NCBI RefSeq assembly: GCF_002356335.1
Contig: NZ_AP018165.1
Location: 4,464,001 to 4,528,000, forward strand
Direction of reading: 5' to 3'
DNA from: [Mycobacterium] stephanolepidis
GTDB lineage: Bacteria; Actinomycetota; Actinomycetes; Mycobacteriales; Mycobacteriaceae
Length of the DNA stretch: 64,000 nt
Shown here: piece after piece, positions 45,904 to 56,232 of the stretch
Layout: every line of letters begins with the position of its first letter
Numbering within the stretch: position 1 is the first letter of the stretch
The notes under the pieces: model-generated
What the model saw: the letters and a program-made list of their open reading frames with translations, nothing else
Told to the model about the DNA's origin: nothing
Database searches by the model: none
Translations under genes and position numbers: made by a program

Positions 45904-47399
45904 GGTTTCGAAGCTGGCCCTGTCAGTATCAGTTCGTCACTGGCGTTCGAGACAGTGATCTTATAGTCCTGCAGGTCGAATCTCTTGAGTTGGTTGACAT
46001 ACTGCGTGGCGAATCCGGGGAACATCGTCGCGTTGAAACCGTCATCCGTCAGATACCAGCTCTGGCAGCCCGAGTTCCATGTGGTGGATTGCAGGCGACG
46101 CTGAATGTCCTGGTTGTAGCTCTCCTGAATCTCGGGGCGGGGCTCCACCGATTTCCAGCCGTTGTTGACCACCGCCGCGATCGCGTCGGTGATGTAGTTG
46201 ATCTGCGCCTCCATGTACACCAACGCCGAGCTGTGCCCCGGTCCCGAATTGGGCCCGAAGGTCAGGAACAGATTGGGGTAGCCCGATACCGCCACGCTGC
46301 GGAAGGCATACGCCCCTCCCGACCACTCGGTGGCCAGGTCCCGTCCGTCGATCCCGGTCACCGGGAAGGGCGTACCGGCCTTACACACGTCGAAACCGGT
46401 TGCGAAGACGATGCAGTCGAACTGGTGCTCAATACCCTCAACCGTGCGAATACCCTTCGGGGCCAGCCGGGCGATGGGCCAGGTGACCAGCTTGCAGTTC
46501 TCTGCCTGCAAGGCAGGGTAGTAGTCACTGGTCATCAGCAGACGCTTGCAACCGGCCGAGAAGTCGGGCGTCAGCTGCCGGCGCAACCACGGGTCCTTGA
46601 CCTGCATGCGGCGGTGCGCGGAGCTGACCGCCTCGACTACACGGGTGAACGGCGTATCCCACACGACACCCATGGCCACCGACTCATGCCCCCAGAACCA
46701 GGCCGCACGCGCCAGCCGCTGACTGAGCGGCCAGTTGCGATACAGCTGTTTGAGCCGACCACCGGTGGCGCGGTTGACTCGAGGCAAAACCCATCCGGGT
46801 GTTCGCTGGAAAACCTTCACCATCTCGGCTGACTTCACCAGTTCCGGGATGATCTGGACGGCGCTGGCTCCCGTGCCCACGACTGCCACCCGCTTGCCGG
46901 TGAAGTCGTAATCGTGATCCCATCGCGCACTGTGGATCTTGTGGCCCTCGTAGCTCTCCAGGCCCGGAATGGCCGGAAAGCTCACATTCGCGAGTGGGCC
47001 GGACGCCATGATGACGGTGCGTGCCCGCACCGATTCCTGGCCCTCGAACTCGACAGTCCACTCCCCGGCGACCTCGTCATATGTGAGGCCGACGACGTTG
47101 TGCCCGAAGCGGATGTACGGCCCGAGGGCCGACGATTCGACCATCTGGTCGATATAGCCCAGGATTTCGCCGCTACCGGAGTACGTGTGCGACCACTCGG
47201 CGTTTGGAGCGAAACTGTAGGAGTACAGCCTCGAAGGAATGTCGCACGCCGCCCCGGGGTAGGTGTTATCACGCCAGGTGCCACCCACCGTGTCTCCGCG
47301 TTCGAAGATCGCGAAGTCGGTGATTCCCTTGTCTTTCAGGCGGATCGCTGCACCGATGCCGGCAAAGCCGGCACCGATGATGGCTACGGAGATGTTCAT
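45900..47399 (-). CDS. FAD-dependent (Baeyer-Villiger-type) monooxygenase
   Basis: 499 residues. FAD site VAIIGAGFAGIGAAIRLKDKG, GGTWRDNTYPGAACDIPS, the family fingerprint as YEGHKIHSARWD (Tyr replaces the usual Phe), NADPH site VAVVGTGASAVQI and FQRTPGWVLPR. It inserts oxygen into ketones or S-oxidises with NADPH. Closest in style to mycobacterial EthA/MymA-like enzymes. It lies between the diiron protein gene and merR on one transcript. Confidence 0.92.
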   Translation of the reverse strand: MNISVAIIGAGFAGIGAAIRLKDKGITDFAIFERGDTVGGTWRDNTYPGAACDIPSRLYSYSFAPNAEWSHTYSGSGEILGYIDQMVESSALGPYIRFGHNVVGLTYDEVAGEWTVEFEGQESVRARTVIMASGPLANVSFPAIPGLESYEGHKIHSARWDHDYDFTGKRVAVVGTGASAVQIIPELVKSAEMVKVFQRTPGWVLPRVNRATGGRLKQLYRNWPLSQRLARAAWFWGHESVAMGVVWDTPFTRVVEAVSSAHRRMQVKDPWLRRQLTPDFSAGCKRLLMTSDYYPALQAENCKLVTWPIARLAPKGIRTVEGIEHQFDCIVFATGFDVCKAGTPFPVTGIDGRDLATEWSGGAYAFRSVAVSGYPNLFLTFGPNSGPGHSSALVYMEAQINYITDAIAAVVNNGWKSVEPRPEIQESYNQDIQRRLQSTTWNSGCQSWYLTDDGFNATMFPGFATQYVNQLKRFDLQDYKITVSNASDELILTGPASKP

Positions 47400-47410
47400 G
47401 CTGGCTGCTT

Positions 47411-48331
47411 TCAGGCGACGGGTTCGTAGGTGAGTTCCTGGGACCAGGTGGGCTTGTTCTCCACCAACCGCAAGGGAATTCTGCCCGTCAACTTCACGAG
47501 CAAGTCAGCGGTGATGTGGTACTTCGACTTGCGATTGATCACCTTCATCGCATGCCAGGAGATGACGCGGTAGTTCGGCAGCCGCCGGACATTCTCGTTA
47601 CGCTCGCCCACGCTCTTGTACCGTTTCATCGCCCCGTAGAGACGCTCCTCGTCGACACCCATCGCCACGATGTTGTCGCGCATCTTGTTGAGCAGCGGAA
47701 CATAGCTCAGCACGCCGATCAGCAGGCTGGGCTTGAGCCAGCCGCCGACAAACTCGATGAGCATCTTGCGCATCTTGGCATGGCCGAGGATGTCCATGAC
47801 CTCGAAATCCACTGCAAGATGTCGCGATTCGTCGGAGTTGATCCGCTTGAACGCCTCCTGCGCGATCGGATCCTTGACCTCGTCGGTGATGAACTTGATA
47901 AGTGCGCCATCCAGGGCGACCTCAAGCATGGGGATGACCGTCCCCAGGAACGACAGCGACATACCGTCGGAGTACTTGTCGAGCCAGTTGATCACCAACT
48001 GCACATTGATACTCGGGGAGGGGATCTCGTCGTTCTCGAGCATGCCCCACCGGCGCATGAGCGCAAGTTCGGCGTTGGCGTGCTTCTGCTCTTCGGCATG
48101 GAAGTGCTCGTAAATGCTCTTGAGAGTGGGATTCGGCGCCTTCTTGGCCAGCGCCGCGAATCCGCGTGCGCCGACGTTCTCGATCCACATCAGATCCGCG
48201 ATGAACGGCTTGAGCTTGGCCCACAGGTCGGGCTCGATCAGCTCCGCACCGGGTGCTTCCCAGTCGATATCGGCCAGGGACCACTGCTTGTCTTTGATCA
48301 TCTGCAGCATGTTGTCGAGATCCATTGCCAT
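47411..48331 (-). CDS. Ferritin-like diiron protein (putative oxygenase)
   Basis: 306 residues, largely helical. Candidate iron ligands: Glu in MWIENVG, ExxH in HAEEQKH, Glu in PMLEVALDG and ExxH in SDESRHLAVDF, i.e. two ExxH helix pairs of a four-helix bundle. Such proteins activate oxygen for hydroxylation or desaturation and need an electron donor, which the divergent 2Fe-2S reductase can provide. It lies 11 bases before the monooxygenase start. Confidence 0.82.
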   Translation of the reverse strand: MAMDLDNMLQMIKDKQWSLADIDWEAPGAELIEPDLWAKLKPFIADLMWIENVGARGFAALAKKAPNPTLKSIYEHFHAEEQKHANAELALMRRWGMLENDEIPSPSINVQLVINWLDKYSDGMSLSFLGTVIPMLEVALDGALIKFITDEVKDPIAQEAFKRINSDESRHLAVDFEVMDILGHAKMRKMLIEFVGGWLKPSLLIGVLSYVPLLNKMRDNIVAMGVDEERLYGAMKRYKSVGERNENVRRLPNYRVISWHAMKVINRKSKYHITADLLVKLTGRIPLRLVENKPTWSQELTYEPVA

Positions 48332-48367
48332 GGAGGATTTTTCCTTTCAGTCAGGTAAATGCGAAGT

Positions 48368-49222
48368 TCAGTGAGTGGGAAGAAGGCGGCCAAGCAAGCC
48401 CGCAACGCGCGTGTGCAGTACGGGGAAGTGCCGTTTGAAATGCCAGATGACCTTGGCGTCGATTTGCGGGACCACATACAGACGGCCACGATCGTGTGCA
48501 TCGAGCGTGTCTATAGCGACGCGCTCCGGGGAGAAGCCCGTGAGCTCGATGAGACGGTCCACGAGACCCGATGTGCCGACCTGCACCCCGGTGAGGCGAC
48601 CATCCTTGAAAATGTTCGTTTTGACGACAGTCGGGCACAGCACCGTCACGTTGATGCCCGTGCCGCTCAGCTCGGCAGCGAGGGTCTCCGACAGCGACAT
48701 GACCCCGGCCTTGGACACGTTGTACGGTCCCATCACCGGCGCTGCAGCAAATCCTGCAGCGGACGCGACATTGATGATTCCGCCGCGCCCGGCGCTGCGG
48801 AGTAACGGCGTGAACAGCTCACACCCATAGATGACGCCCCACAGATTGATGCCCAGAGCCCAGTTCCAGTCGCCCAGCCCGACTTCGCCGACGGGCTTAC
48901 CCCCGATTCCGATGCCCGCATTGTTGATCACCAGCGTGGGTGGCCCGGAGAAGACCTCCTGCGCCTCGAAGACCAGCTTTTCTACATCGTCGCGTGACGA
49001 CACATCGCAGGTCACAGCATGCGCGCAGCCCGATGACAACCGGTCGATCTGGGCCACGGTCTCTGCGACCCGCTCGCCGTCGATGTCCGCGCAGATCACA
49101 TGCCCGCCGCGACGAGCCAGCTCGAGGGCGAATGCACGCCCAATGCCGCTGCCTGCGCCGGTGACCACTGCTCGTGCGCTGACAGAGATCGGCGGGCGTC
49201 TGAAGACATCAAGTAACCCCAT
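48368..49222 (-). CDS. Short-chain dehydrogenase/reductase
   Basis: 284 residues, first gene of the oxidative module. VVTGAGSGIGRAFALELARRGG, CADIDGE, INNAGIGIGGK, ASAAGFAAAPVMGPYNVSKAGV with the YxxxK pair. ATG 49222 (MGLLDVFRRPPISVSA) is preferred to a longer frame. It probably converts an alcohol to a ketone or the reverse, preparing the substrate of the monooxygenase downstream. Confidence 0.9.
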   Translation of the reverse strand: MGLLDVFRRPPISVSARAVVTGAGSGIGRAFALELARRGGHVICADIDGERVAETVAQIDRLSSGCAHAVTCDVSSRDDVEKLVFEAQEVFSGPPTLVINNAGIGIGGKPVGEVGLGDWNWALGINLWGVIYGCELFTPLLRSAGRGGIINVASAAGFAAAPVMGPYNVSKAGVMSLSETLAAELSGTGINVTVLCPTVVKTNIFKDGRLTGVQVGTSGLVDRLIELTGFSPERVAIDTLDAHDRGRLYVVPQIDAKVIWHFKRHFPVLHTRVAGLLGRLLPTH

Positions 49223-49242
49223 GACAGAATAGAACAGCAGCA

Positions 49243-49268
49243 ACTGTGCCATTTGTCAAAGGCACAGT
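49243..49268. promoter_or_regulatory. Divergent operator of the oxidative module
   Basis: ACTGTGCC (49243-49250) and GGCACAGT (49261-49268) are exact inverted repeats with ten bases between, centred in the 89-base gap between the SDR and reductase starts. The wide spacing is like MerR-type operators, and a MerR gene ends the operon. Confidence 0.65.
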
Positions 49269-49311
49269 CCATGGTGACAATGAGTTGTTCACCACACCGG
49301 AAGGAACTCGC

Positions 49312-50373
49312 ATGACGACGCACGCAGCGACAACCCCCAGCGCCTATGCGTTGAATGTGCTTGAAGTCATCACCGAGACTCCCGACGCAGTCTCCATCGT
49401 GTTCGCCGCACCGCAGGACGCCGAAACGGAATTCACCTATAGACCCGGACAGTTCCTGACCCTGCGCGTGCCGGCCGGTAGCGACGCCGCAGCCATCTCC
49501 CGGTGCTACTCGCTTTCCAGTGCGCCAGACCTCGACGAACATCTGAAGGTCACCGTCAAACGCACAACCGGCGGCCAGGCATCGAACTGGCTGTGCGATA
49601 ACGCTCACGCCGGGATGGTCCTTGAATCACTTCGCCCTGCAGGAACATTCACCCTTCGCGATACCGCGGCAGTTCCCATATTCATCGCGGCCGGCAGCGG
49701 CATCACGCCTATCATGTCCATGATCCGTACGGTGCTCTCCACCTCCGCACAGAATGCCGTCCTCGTCTACGCCAACCGAGACCGCGACTCGGTGATCTTC
49801 GACGCCGAGCTGGCGGCACTGCAATCGAAGTACGGGAGCCGCCTGACGATCGTGCACTGGATCGAGGCGGAGGCCGGTCTGCCGACCCCGGACGGCCTGC
49901 GCGCGCTGCTCCCCGCGCCAGTCCCCGGCACCGCCGCGTATCTCTGTGGCCCAGCCCCTTTCATGGATGCGGCGGCAGCCGCGCTGGGCGATACCGGACT
50001 GGCCCGTGAGAACATCCATCGCGAGATCTTCGTGTCGCTGAGCACCGACGCCTTCGCCGCGGCACCAGTTGTCGCGACCGCACCGGCCGATCCCGATGCG
50101 GTGAGCGCCACCGTGGAGATCGATGGCGACACCCACCAGATCTGCTGGCCGAAAACACAGATCCTTCTGGACGTGCTCCTGGGCCTCGGAATCGATGCGC
50201 CCTACGTCTGTCGAGAGGGGAACTGCGGCGGTTGCTCCTACACCCTTCGCGAGGGGGAAGTGACAATGCAGGTCAACGACATCCTCGATGACCACGAGAT
50301 CCGCCACGGCGTACGGCTGGCGTGCCAATCACTGCCGCAGTCGGACACATTAACCGTCGCCTTCGACCGCTAG
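49312..50373 (+). CDS. FAD/2Fe-2S oxidoreductase (KshB-like electron donor)
   Basis: 353 residues, ATG 49312 with GGAAGGAAC upstream. FAD site ISRCYSLSS, NAD(P) site FIAAGSGITPIMSM and YLCGPAPFMDAA, then a C-terminal plant-type ferredoxin domain with Cys in PYVCREGNCGGCSYTL and LACQSLP. It passes electrons from NAD(P)H to an oxygenase; the nearby diiron protein is the obvious partner. Divergent from the SDR/diiron/monooxygenase operon. Confidence 0.9.
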   Translation: MTTHAATTPSAYALNVLEVITETPDAVSIVFAAPQDAETEFTYRPGQFLTLRVPAGSDAAAISRCYSLSSAPDLDEHLKVTVKRTTGGQASNWLCDNAHAGMVLESLRPAGTFTLRDTAAVPIFIAAGSGITPIMSMIRTVLSTSAQNAVLVYANRDRDSVIFDAELAALQSKYGSRLTIVHWIEAEAGLPTPDGLRALLPAPVPGTAAYLCGPAPFMDAAAAALGDTGLARENIHREIFVSLSTDAFAAAPVVATAPADPDAVSATVEIDGDTHQICWPKTQILLDVLLGLGIDAPYVCREGNCGGCSYTLREGEVTMQVNDILDDHEIRHGVRLACQSLPQSDTLTVAFDR

Positions 50374-50390
50374 AAAAAGCTCTAGCGCCG

Positions 50391-52274
50391 CTACCAGCGG
50401 TGACCGCGGCCCTGCTCGCCGTACCAATCAACAAGATCCGGATTGTCGATGGAGCGCGGATCCAATGACACATCAATACGTCCGGCGAGTACCCCACAGA
50501 TGGGGACCTCGAGCTTCTTGCCGGTTCGGGTGTGAGGAATTCCCGGCGCCTCGATCACCTCGTCGGGGACATGCCGCGGCGACAAGCGGGCGCGAATCTG
50601 CCGTGCGATCCGCGCGCCCAGGTCGGTATCGAAGGTGTGCCCCGGCGCCATGGTGACGAACAGCGGCATCCAGTACGCGCCGCCGGGTCCGTCGACGCCG
50701 AGGACGAATGCCTCGGCGATCTCGTCCATGGACTCCACGACCTCGTAGATGTCCGCCGAGCCCATCCGGATTCCGTTCCGGTTCAAGGTGGCGTCGCTGC
50801 GCCCGTGGATGACAAGCGATCCGTGCTCGGTGACCGTGACCCAGTCGCCATGGCGCCAGACTCCGGGGTGGCGACCATCGGCCCATTCATGCTCGAAATA
50901 GGCAGCCCGATAGCGTGATCCATCGTCGTCATCCCAGAATCGGATGGGCATGCACGGCATGGGTTGCAAGATCACCATCTCGCCCACCTCCCCGACGAGA
51001 GACCTGCGATCGGGTGACCAACTGCGCAGGTCCACCCCCAGATAGCGGGCGGGCAACTCGCCGGGATACGCGGGCACTCCCGGCGTACCGCCGGCGAAGG
51101 CGGTGCACACGTCGGTGCCTCCCGACAGAGACGACACCGTGACTCCGACATGCGAACGCACCCAATCGAACAGGTCCGGCGAGAGAGGAGATCCGCTGCT
51201 TCCCAACGTCTTCAGTGCACTCAGGTCATACTCGGCAGCCGGCTCCAGTTTCGCCTTCTTGGTTGCCTGCAGGTGTCCGGGACTGGTCCCGAAATAGCTC
51301 ACCGCTTCGGAACCCAGCAGCTCCCACAGCCGATCCGCGTTGGGATACAGCGGATGTCCGCTGTAACAGACCACCGTGGCGCCGACCAGCAGCGCACTCA
51401 ACCGGAAGTTCCACATCATCCACGACAACGCGGTCTGCCAGAAGAACACGTCGCCCGGGCCTAGATCGCAGTGCAGCCCCACCCCTTTGAGATGCTCCAG
51501 GAGCATGCCGCCGTGGCCGTGCACAATCCCCTTGGGCTTACCGGTGGTGCCCGAGCTGAACAAGACCCAGATCGGATGATCGAACGGCACCATGTCGACC
51601 ACGGGGTCCTCACTGTCCGTGGGTAATTCGACCATCAGCGCGGGAGTGCCGGGTAACAGACGGTGTAGTTCGGCGGTGTCGGCCGCCTTATCCACCCAGC
51701 GGCCGTTGTACTGGTATCCGGGACCGGAGATGAGCACCTTTGGATTGAGCTGACCCAACCGCGCGGCCGCCCCCTCGGGGGCATAGTCCTGGCCACATCC
51801 CGCCCACACCGCACCGACCGCCGCAGTGGCCAGGAAGGCGACCATCGCATCGGGCACATCCGGCAGATACGCGGCCACGCAATCACCGCGGCCGACCCCC
51901 AGCCGACGCAGCGCTGCGGCCACCGCACCGATCCTGCCGGGCAATTCACGCCAGCTGACCTCGATGCGCTCGCCCGCTTCATCCACACCCACGATGGCCG
52001 CCCCATCGAGATGTGCATGGCGCAGCATCGGGCTCACATAGTTGAGCTCCGTGCCCGGAAACCATTGCGCCCCCGGCATCACCGAACCGGCGAGCACGCC
52101 GTCATCACCATCACGCAGCCCGCGTCCCGGAACATCGAAGAACTCCCACAATGCGCGCCAAAATTGCGGTACAGAATCAACGGACCAGCGCCACACATCG
52201 TCGTAGTCGTTCAGTGACAGCCCATACCGTCGCGAGACGTGCTCGACGAACCGCTCGTACGCGTTACCCCCCAT
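50391..52274 (-). CDS. Acetoacetyl-CoA synthetase
   Basis: 627 residues, AMP-forming ligase. [15 protein letters not shown] N-terminus, [14 protein letters not shown], the P-loop [58 protein letters not shown] and the catalytic Lys region [11 protein letters not shown]. It makes acetoacetyl-CoA from acetoacetate, ATP and CoA, feeding ketone bodies into central metabolism. It overlaps the end of the preceding ligase gene by 11 bases. Confidence 0.9.
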   Translation of the reverse strand: MGGNAYERFVEHVSRRYGLSLNDYDDVWRWSVDSVPQFWRALWEFFDVPGRGLRDGDDGVLAGSVMPGAQWFPGTELNYVSPMLRHAHLDGAAIVGVDEAGERIEVSWRELPGRIGAVAAALRRLGVGRGDCVAAYLPDVPDAMVAFLATAAVGAVWAGCGQDYAPEGAAARLGQLNPKVLISGPGYQYNGRWVDKAADTAELHRLLPGTPALMVELPTDSEDPVVDMVPFDHPIWVLFSSGTTGKPKGIVHGHGGMLLEHLKGVGLHCDLGPGDVFFWQTALSWMMWNFRLSALLVGATVVCYSGHPLYPNADRLWELLGSEAVSYFGTSPGHLQATKKAKLEPAAEYDLSALKTLGSSGSPLSPDLFDWVRSHVGVTVSSLSGGTDVCTAFAGGTPGVPAYPGELPARYLGVDLRSWSPDRRSLVGEVGEMVILQPMPCMPIRFWDDDDGSRYRAAYFEHEWADGRHPGVWRHGDWVTVTEHGSLVIHGRSDATLNRNGIRMGSADIYEVVESMDEIAEAFVLGVDGPGGAYWMPLFVTMAPGHTFDTDLGARIARQIRARLSPRHVPDEVIEAPGIPHTRTGKKLEVPICGVLAGRIDVSLDPRSIDNPDLVDWYGEQGRGHRW

Positions 52275-53904
52275 GTGCTCGGTCCGGCTCGCGTAACCCC
52301 AGAATTTCGATCGCCTGCGCCCGCAAATCGACCTTGCGCACCTTCCCGGTCACGGTCATGGGGAAGCTCTCCACCACGTGCACGTAGCGCGGAATCTTGT
52401 AGTGGGCAAGGCGCCCCGTGACGAAGGCACGTACAGCGGCGACGTCCAAGATCGTGCGGGCTGTCCTCATCCGAACCCACGCGCACAATTCTTCGCCGTA
52501 CTTCTCGTCCGGCACCCCAACGACCTGGACGTCCTCGATGTCGGGATGGGTGAGCAGAAACTCCTCGATCTCGCGCGGATAGATGTTTTCGCCGCCACGA
52601 ATCACCATGTCCTTGATTCGCCCAATAATGGTGCAGTAGCCATCGTCTCGCATCACGGCCAGGTCCCCGCTATGCATCCATCCGTCGGCGTCAATCACCT
52701 CACCGGTGTACTCCTCGTTGTTCCAGTAACCGAGCATCACCGAATAGCCGCGCGTGCACAGCTCACCGGAGTGTCCGCGCTCTACCGTTTCTCCGGTCCC
52801 GGGGTCCACAACCTTGATCTCGACGTGCGGGTGCGCACGGCCGACAGTCGTGGTGCGACGATCCAGATCGTCATCGAAGAGCGTCTGACAGGAGACCGGC
52901 GAGGTTTCCGTCATGCCGTACGCGATAGCGACACCCACCATGTGCATTTCATCGATACACCGCTTCATCACTTCCGCAGGACACACCGAACCCGCCATGA
53001 TGCCCGCCCGCAGTGAGGACAGGTCACGCTGCGCGAAATCAGGGTCCGCGAGCATCGCGATGAACATGGTGGGCACTCCGTACACCCCGATACAGCGCTC
53101 ACGTTCGATGGCATCGAGCGTGCGCGCCGCATCGAATCCCGGCGACGGGACCACGATGGTGGCGCCGTGCGTCGTACATCCGAGATTGCCCATGACCATT
53201 CCAAAGCAGTGATAGAAGGGCACCGGGACGCACAGCCGATCGCCGGCTTTCAGATGAATCGACTCGGCCACGAAGTATCCGTTGTTGACCACGTTTCGGT
53301 GCGACAGCGTCGCGCCCTTCGGATAACCCGTTGTCCCCGAGGTGTACTGGATGTTGATGGGATCGGTGTTGGACAGCTGCGACATCCGGATGCGCAACGC
53401 CTCTTCGGAGACCCGCCCTGCTCCCGCAATCAGATCCGCCCAGTCGGAGGTTCCGATGAACAACACGTCCACCAGCAACGGCACCTCGGGGCGAACCTGG
53501 TCCACCATCGTGACGTAATCGGAGGACTTGAACGCCGTAGCACAGATCAGCGTGCGAACCCCCGACTGATTGAGCGCATAGGCCAGCTCATGGGTTCGGT
53601 AGGCCGGATTGATATTGACCAGTATCGCGCCGATCTTTGCCGTCGCGTACTGCACCAGGACCCATTCGGGACAGTTCGGCGCCCAGATACCCACCCGGTC
53701 CCCAGCGGCGATTCCACGTGACATAAGGCCGCGCGCAATGCGATTGATGTCGGCGTCGAGCTCCCGGTATGTCCATCTGCGTCCACTCGCGACATCGACT
53801 AGGGCATCGGCGTCGGGATACGTACCGGCGATGCGCTCGAAGTTCTCCCCGATCGTCTCCTCGATGATCGGGGACGTCGACGGCCCGGCGTCATAGGACT
53901 TCAT
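52264..53904 (-). CDS. Acyl-CoA ligase, FadD35-like
   Basis: 546 residues. [80 protein letters not shown] and Lys in [11 protein letters not shown]. It activates a carboxylic acid to its CoA ester. Length and the CitE/MaoC neighbours resemble the FadD35 locus of M. tuberculosis. ATG 53904 (MKSYDAGP) is chosen over a frame to 53934. Confidence 0.88.
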   Translation of the reverse strand: MKSYDAGPSTSPIIEETIGENFERIAGTYPDADALVDVASGRRWTYRELDADINRIARGLMSRGIAAGDRVGIWAPNCPEWVLVQYATAKIGAILVNINPAYRTHELAYALNQSGVRTLICATAFKSSDYVTMVDQVRPEVPLLVDVLFIGTSDWADLIAGAGRVSEEALRIRMSQLSNTDPINIQYTSGTTGYPKGATLSHRNVVNNGYFVAESIHLKAGDRLCVPVPFYHCFGMVMGNLGCTTHGATIVVPSPGFDAARTLDAIERERCIGVYGVPTMFIAMLADPDFAQRDLSSLRAGIMAGSVCPAEVMKRCIDEMHMVGVAIAYGMTETSPVSCQTLFDDDLDRRTTTVGRAHPHVEIKVVDPGTGETVERGHSGELCTRGYSVMLGYWNNEEYTGEVIDADGWMHSGDLAVMRDDGYCTIIGRIKDMVIRGGENIYPREIEEFLLTHPDIEDVQVVGVPDEKYGEELCAWVRMRTARTILDVAAVRAFVTGRLAHYKIPRYVHVVESFPMTVTGKVRKVDLRAQAIEILGLREPDRAHGG

Positions 53905-53995
53905 CGTCTCGCTTTCACCACATAGACCGAACACGAATGTAACGACTCATCCCAGCCTGCACCCGCTGTTTCCGCACGTTGTCGTCGAACGCTTC

Positions 53996-54823
53996 TCACC
54001 CGTGCCTCCCGCCAGCCACCGTGCTCAGTCGGATGATTCGCTCCGCTCGCCGGAGTACGGGCGCATCGACCATGGCGCCCTCGAACTGGAAGACACCGCG
54101 TTCCCGGCCCGCCAACTCGAGCACGCCGTCCGCCCAACGCACCCGCTCGGCGGCCGGCCGGTAGGCCGAGCGAATGACGCTTACCTGCGTGGGATGAATC
54201 GCCACCTTGGCATCGAATCCGACGGCCACGGCGTCATCTGCCTCCACTCGCAGACCATCAAGCCCCTTGATGTCCAGGTACACCGAGTCCAGGGCCATCC
54301 GACCGAATGCCTTTGCCGCCAACAAAGTTTGCGAGCGCACATGCTGCGCCACATCGCGGTAGCTGCCGTCTGGCCAACGGTTGTTCGTGCCCCACGTCGC
54401 GGCAAAGAGATCCTCGGCACCCCACATCGCCGCGACAACGTTCTCGGGCCGCACCAACTCCGCGACGTTGAGGGCTCCCAGTGGGGTTTCGGCGAGGACC
54501 ACCACGCGCAACGGCGCCAGCGCCGCGACCTGATCCGCGTGTTCACTCTTGGCCAGCATGACGGTTTTGTACTCGGTCCGCGCGAGCGCCTCGAGGTCCA
54601 GCCGATGATCGGCGGTGTTGGCCGGGTTGAGGCGCACCACCGTACGACCGGGATCCAGTGGGGTATTGATCAGGGCGTCGCGGGCTGCGGGGCGGTCGGC
54701 GGCGGCAACCCCGTCCTCAAGATCAAGAATCACCACATCTGCTGCTGCGGAGGCCTTTTCGAAGCGTTCGCAGCGATCGGCCGGGCAGAAGAGCCAGCCC
54801 GGCCCGGCATCCAGGAGTGTCAT
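53996..54823 (-). CDS. HpcH/HpaI aldolase / CitE-like lyase
   Basis: 275 residues. LFCPADRCERFEKASAAADVVILDLEDGVAAADR, VVRLNPANTADHRLDL, VVLAETPLGALNVAEL (Glu), MWGAEDLFAATWG (metal Glu-Asp) and AIHPTQVSVI. The TIM-barrel family cleaves or condenses citramalyl-CoA, malyl-CoA or related esters with Mg2+. Overlaps the MaoC-like start-stop by four bases. Rv2498c in M. tuberculosis is a known relative. Confidence 0.9.
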   Translation of the reverse strand: MTLLDAGPGWLFCPADRCERFEKASAAADVVILDLEDGVAAADRPAARDALINTPLDPGRTVVRLNPANTADHRLDLEALARTEYKTVMLAKSEHADQVAALAPLRVVVLAETPLGALNVAELVRPENVVAAMWGAEDLFAATWGTNNRWPDGSYRDVAQHVRSQTLLAAKAFGRMALDSVYLDIKGLDGLRVEADDAVAVGFDAKVAIHPTQVSVIRSAYRPAAERVRWADGVLELAGRERGVFQFEGAMVDAPVLRRAERIIRLSTVAGGRHG

Positions 54824-55311
54824 GACTGCTGCCCTCCGGGCCGTTTACGCACCATGGTCTTTCGCGATGCCGTCGCCACCACGTCGCCGTGCTGATTTCT
54901 GCCGGTATGCGCGAAGGTCACGATGCCCTCGCCCGGGCGGCTCGTGGATTCGCGCTTGCCGATCACCTCTGACTCCGCATACAGCGTGTCACCGTGGAAC
55001 AGCGGTTTGGGAAAAGCGATATCGGAGAATCCCAGGTTTCCGACGATGGTGCCCTGCGTCAGTTGCGCGACCGACAACCCGACCAACGTCGCGAGGGTGA
55101 ACATCGAGTTCACCAGCCGCTGATTGAACGGCGGGAGCGCCTCCGAGAACGCCGCATCGAGATGCAAAGCCTGGGTGTTCATGGTCAACGTGGTGAACAA
55201 AACGTTGTCGGCCTCGGTGATCGTCCGTCCGGGTCGGTGCACGTACAGCACATCGGACTCGAATTCCTCGAACCACAGACCGCGCTGCTCGACGATACGT
55301 CTATCGCTCAC
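54820..55311 (-). CDS. MaoC-like dehydratase (Rv2499c-like)
   Basis: 163 residues from GTG 55311, chosen because GGAGGTGG lies just upstream; a frame to 55431 is open but less likely. RGLWFEEFESDVLYVHRPGRTITEADNVLFTTLT, PLFHGDTLYAESEVIGK and IVTFAHTGRNQHGDVV are the hotdog-fold hydratase parts. It hydrates an enoyl-CoA, giving the substrate for the CitE-like lyase that follows. Confidence 0.87.
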   Translation of the reverse strand: MSDRRIVEQRGLWFEEFESDVLYVHRPGRTITEADNVLFTTLTMNTQALHLDAAFSEALPPFNQRLVNSMFTLATLVGLSVAQLTQGTIVGNLGFSDIAFPKPLFHGDTLYAESEVIGKRESTSRPGEGIVTFAHTGRNQHGDVVATASRKTMVRKRPGGQQS

Positions 55312-55443
55312 AACCACCTCCAAACCCAACAGGGCGTCCACTTGTTGGCGCTCCAGGCGCACCGACACCTTGGATGAAAACCCAGCTGCACGGCAAGGAT
55401 GGCGCGGAAAGCTCTCACCGGATGAACACACTCATGCTTGAAC

Positions 55444-55458
55444 GTCCATTCAGTGGAC
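55444..55458. promoter_or_regulatory. Possible IclR operator
   Basis: GTCCA-TTCAG-TGGAC, a perfect 5-bp-arm inverted repeat 16 bases upstream of the IclR-type start and within the divergent gap to the MaoC gene. Confidence 0.5.
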
Positions 55459-55473
55459 ACGTATTGTGAGCAG

Positions 55474-56232
55474 GTGACCGAGGCACCCAGCGTGGTACGC
55501 CGCACGGCGGCCCTGTTGCGCGCCGTCTCGGCAGACACCGGAACGGGCGTCAGCACCACAGAACTCGCCCGCCGCACCGACATCCCGCGAGCCACCGCGC
55601 ACCGGCTGCTGGAATCGCTCGCCACCGAAGGGTTGGTGGAACGCGATGCACGCTCCGGCCAGTGGTTCCTGGGTCCGGAGATCTATGTGCTCGGCGCCAC
55701 CTCGGCTCCCCGATACAACATCACGGAGAAGGCGGCCGCAGACGTCGCAGCACTGGCACGGGAAACCGGCGAGAGTGCATTCTTCTCACTGCGCCGTGGT
55801 GATCACACCGTCGTGTTGCTCAGCGAGGACGGCGATTTCCCGATCCGCTCGCACGTGCTGTACGAGGGCGCCCGATTCCCGCTCGGAATCGTCTCGTCCG
55901 GAATGGTCGTCCTCGCTTATCTTCCGGACGACGCGATCCACGCCTACTTGAACAGAGCCGACCTACAGTCCGAGTGGGGCAACGGGTTTCGCAATGACGC
56001 CGTCTGGGAGCGGATCGCCGCCACCCGACAGACCGGCTGGTCCCTCAATCCCGGCCAGTTGGTCGAGGGGTCCTGGGGCATGGCCGCCGCCGTGTTCGAC
56101 ACCAACCACAACCCCATCGGTGCGCTCACATTGACCGGTATCGAGGCGCGGTTCAACACCGAACGCCAACCAGTTCTCGGACAGCTCCTGCTGCGGCACG
56201 CGCATCGGCTCAGCCGCACCGTGCGCCGCTAG
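55474..56232 (+). CDS. IclR-family regulator
   Basis: 252 residues from GTG 55474. Winged helix VVRRTAALLRAVSADTG...STTELARRTDIPRATAHRLLESLATEGLVERD and the effector domain ESAFFSLRRGDHTVVLLSEDGDFPIRSHVLYEGARFPLG. It likely senses an organic acid and controls the divergent MaoC-CitE-FadD35-AACS run. Confidence 0.92.
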   Translation: MTEAPSVVRRTAALLRAVSADTGTGVSTTELARRTDIPRATAHRLLESLATEGLVERDARSGQWFLGPEIYVLGATSAPRYNITEKAAADVAALARETGESAFFSLRRGDHTVVLLSEDGDFPIRSHVLYEGARFPLGIVSSGMVVLAYLPDDAIHAYLNRADLQSEWGNGFRNDAVWERIAATRQTGWSLNPGQLVEGSWGMAAAVFDTNHNPIGALTLTGIEARFNTERQPVLGQLLLRHAHRLSRTVRR

